NCBI GenBank assembly: GCA_030431515.1 | Contig: JAUIIX010000022.1 | Span: 1-45,163 of the forward strand | From: a bacterium | GTDB lineage: Bacteria; Bacteroidota; Ignavibacteria; Kapaibacteriales; UBA2268 | DNA: 45,163 bases | Direction: 5' to 3' | Shown here: one piece after another, positions 44,761-45,163 of the stretch | Numbering within the stretch: the stretch's first letter is position 1 | How the letters are laid out: each line of letters starts with the position of its first letter | Translations under genes and position numbers: made by a program | Notes under the pieces: model-generated | Database searches by the model: none | Seen by the model: only the letters and a program-made list of their open reading frames with translations | What the model was told of the DNA's origin: nothing

Positions 44761-45163
44761 ATGAAAATGAAAAGTAGTATAAAACAATATTATAAAGATA
44801 ATGCTTTAGTCATTGCTATATTATTTGCAATTCCTTATATAATTAGAATTGTTAGTGGTGGTACAATTTTAGATGATTTTAGTGATGTTATTTTCTCATT
44901 AGTCTTTCTATTTATTTTATTAATCCCATTTCATATTAATACAATTAGTGATTATCCAAAATGGAATAGTAAGTTAGAAAAAGATGAAGAAATACTTTAT
45001 AATGAACCCGTAAGTTTTAGAAGATTTGTTAATTTTAAATATAATTTAATTATTACTAATAAGAATCTTATTCTTAAAAGTATTTATGGAGAAAATAAAT
45101 ATAATATTATTTTTCCTCTTGAAAAGATATTAAGAATAGAAATAGAAAAAAATAAATTAGTTT
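44761..45163 (+). CDS. Membrane protein with PH-like domain, 3' partial
   Basis: An open frame from ATG at 44761 to the window end (134 codons, no stop). It opens MKMKSSIKQYYKDNALVIAI and has two transmembrane segments (AILFAIPYIIRIV and FSLVFLFILLIPFHI). A cytoplasmic part follows with DEEILYNEPVSFRRFVNFKY, then NLIITNKNLILKSIYG, resembling bacterial PH (bPH/YdbS-like) domains. The gene is cut, so family and length are uncertain. Confidence 0.7.
   Translation, partial: MKMKSSIKQYYKDNALVIAILFAIPYIIRIVSGGTILDDFSDVIFSLVFLFILLIPFHINTISDYPKWNSKLEKDEEILYNEPVSFRRFVNFKYNLIITNKNLILKSIYGENKYNIIFPLEKILRIEIEKNKLV

Overview
The window is AT-rich DNA from a bacterium that exports many proteins through the type IX secretion system (T9SS). 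Eight genes encode secreted proteins that end in a T9SS type A sorting domain or something close to one. T9SS cargo points to the Bacteroidota/Ignavibacteria/Kapabacteria part of the FCB group. Many genes also carry clear Shine-Dalgarno (SD) sequences (AAGGAGG before rpoB, AGGAG before rpoC and rplL, AAGGAG before rplA and the DUF3160 gene). Class Bacteroidia mostly lacks these, so an Ignavibacteria- or Kapabacteria-like lineage is my preferred but unproven placement.

Layout. (1) 1-626: the 3' end of a T9SS cargo gene with a terminator. (2) 669-3542, minus strand: a tight tyrS-sufE-rodA run. (3) 3880-11039, plus strand: a nearly gapless run of a secreted M1 aminopeptidase, a YggS-type PLP protein, a 1089-residue T9SS propeller/fibronectin protein, a GNAT acetyltransferase, a TfoX-N-like protein and a DUF1330 protein. 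(4) 11150-13872: a predicted lipoprotein propeller overlapping by one base with a GAF-GAF-SpoIIE phosphatase. (5) 14068-21225, minus strand: an Asp-box T9SS protein, a 14-cysteine secreted protein, an Omp28-like T9SS protein and a small T9SS propeller, with repeat-rich gaps. (6) 21387-24544, minus strand: part of an Fe-S assembly (SUF) locus (sufS, sufT, a ferredoxin-type reductase, sufA) without sufBCD. (7) 24689-30150, minus strand: a two-gene T9SS operon (PKD protein and DUF3160 protein). (8) 30151-30982: a noncoding AT-rich gap. (9) 30983-42672, plus strand: the conserved information-processing block, tRNA-Tyr, -Gly, -Thr, -Trp, secE, nusG, rplK, rplA, rplJ, rplL, rpoB, rpoC, lacking the tuf gene that often sits between tRNA-Thr and tRNA-Trp. 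(10) 42746-45163: an FKBP-type isomerase lipoprotein, a SanA/YdcF-family protein, a small outer-membrane-like protein and a membrane protein cut by the window end.

The accessory 30 kb is dominated by cell-surface cargo mixed with housekeeping genes for Fe-S clusters, PLP and peptidoglycan. The last 14 kb is a classic transcription/translation operon, with a credible L10 autoregulatory leader and two strong hairpins before rpoB. I see no CRISPR array, prophage, transposase or defence island. The observations most worth a second look are: a SufS N-terminus encoded upstream of any canonical start codon; a ~51-nt element shared upstream of two (perhaps three) T9SS genes; a recurring promoter-like box; the L10 leader; and the cysteine-rich secreted protein.
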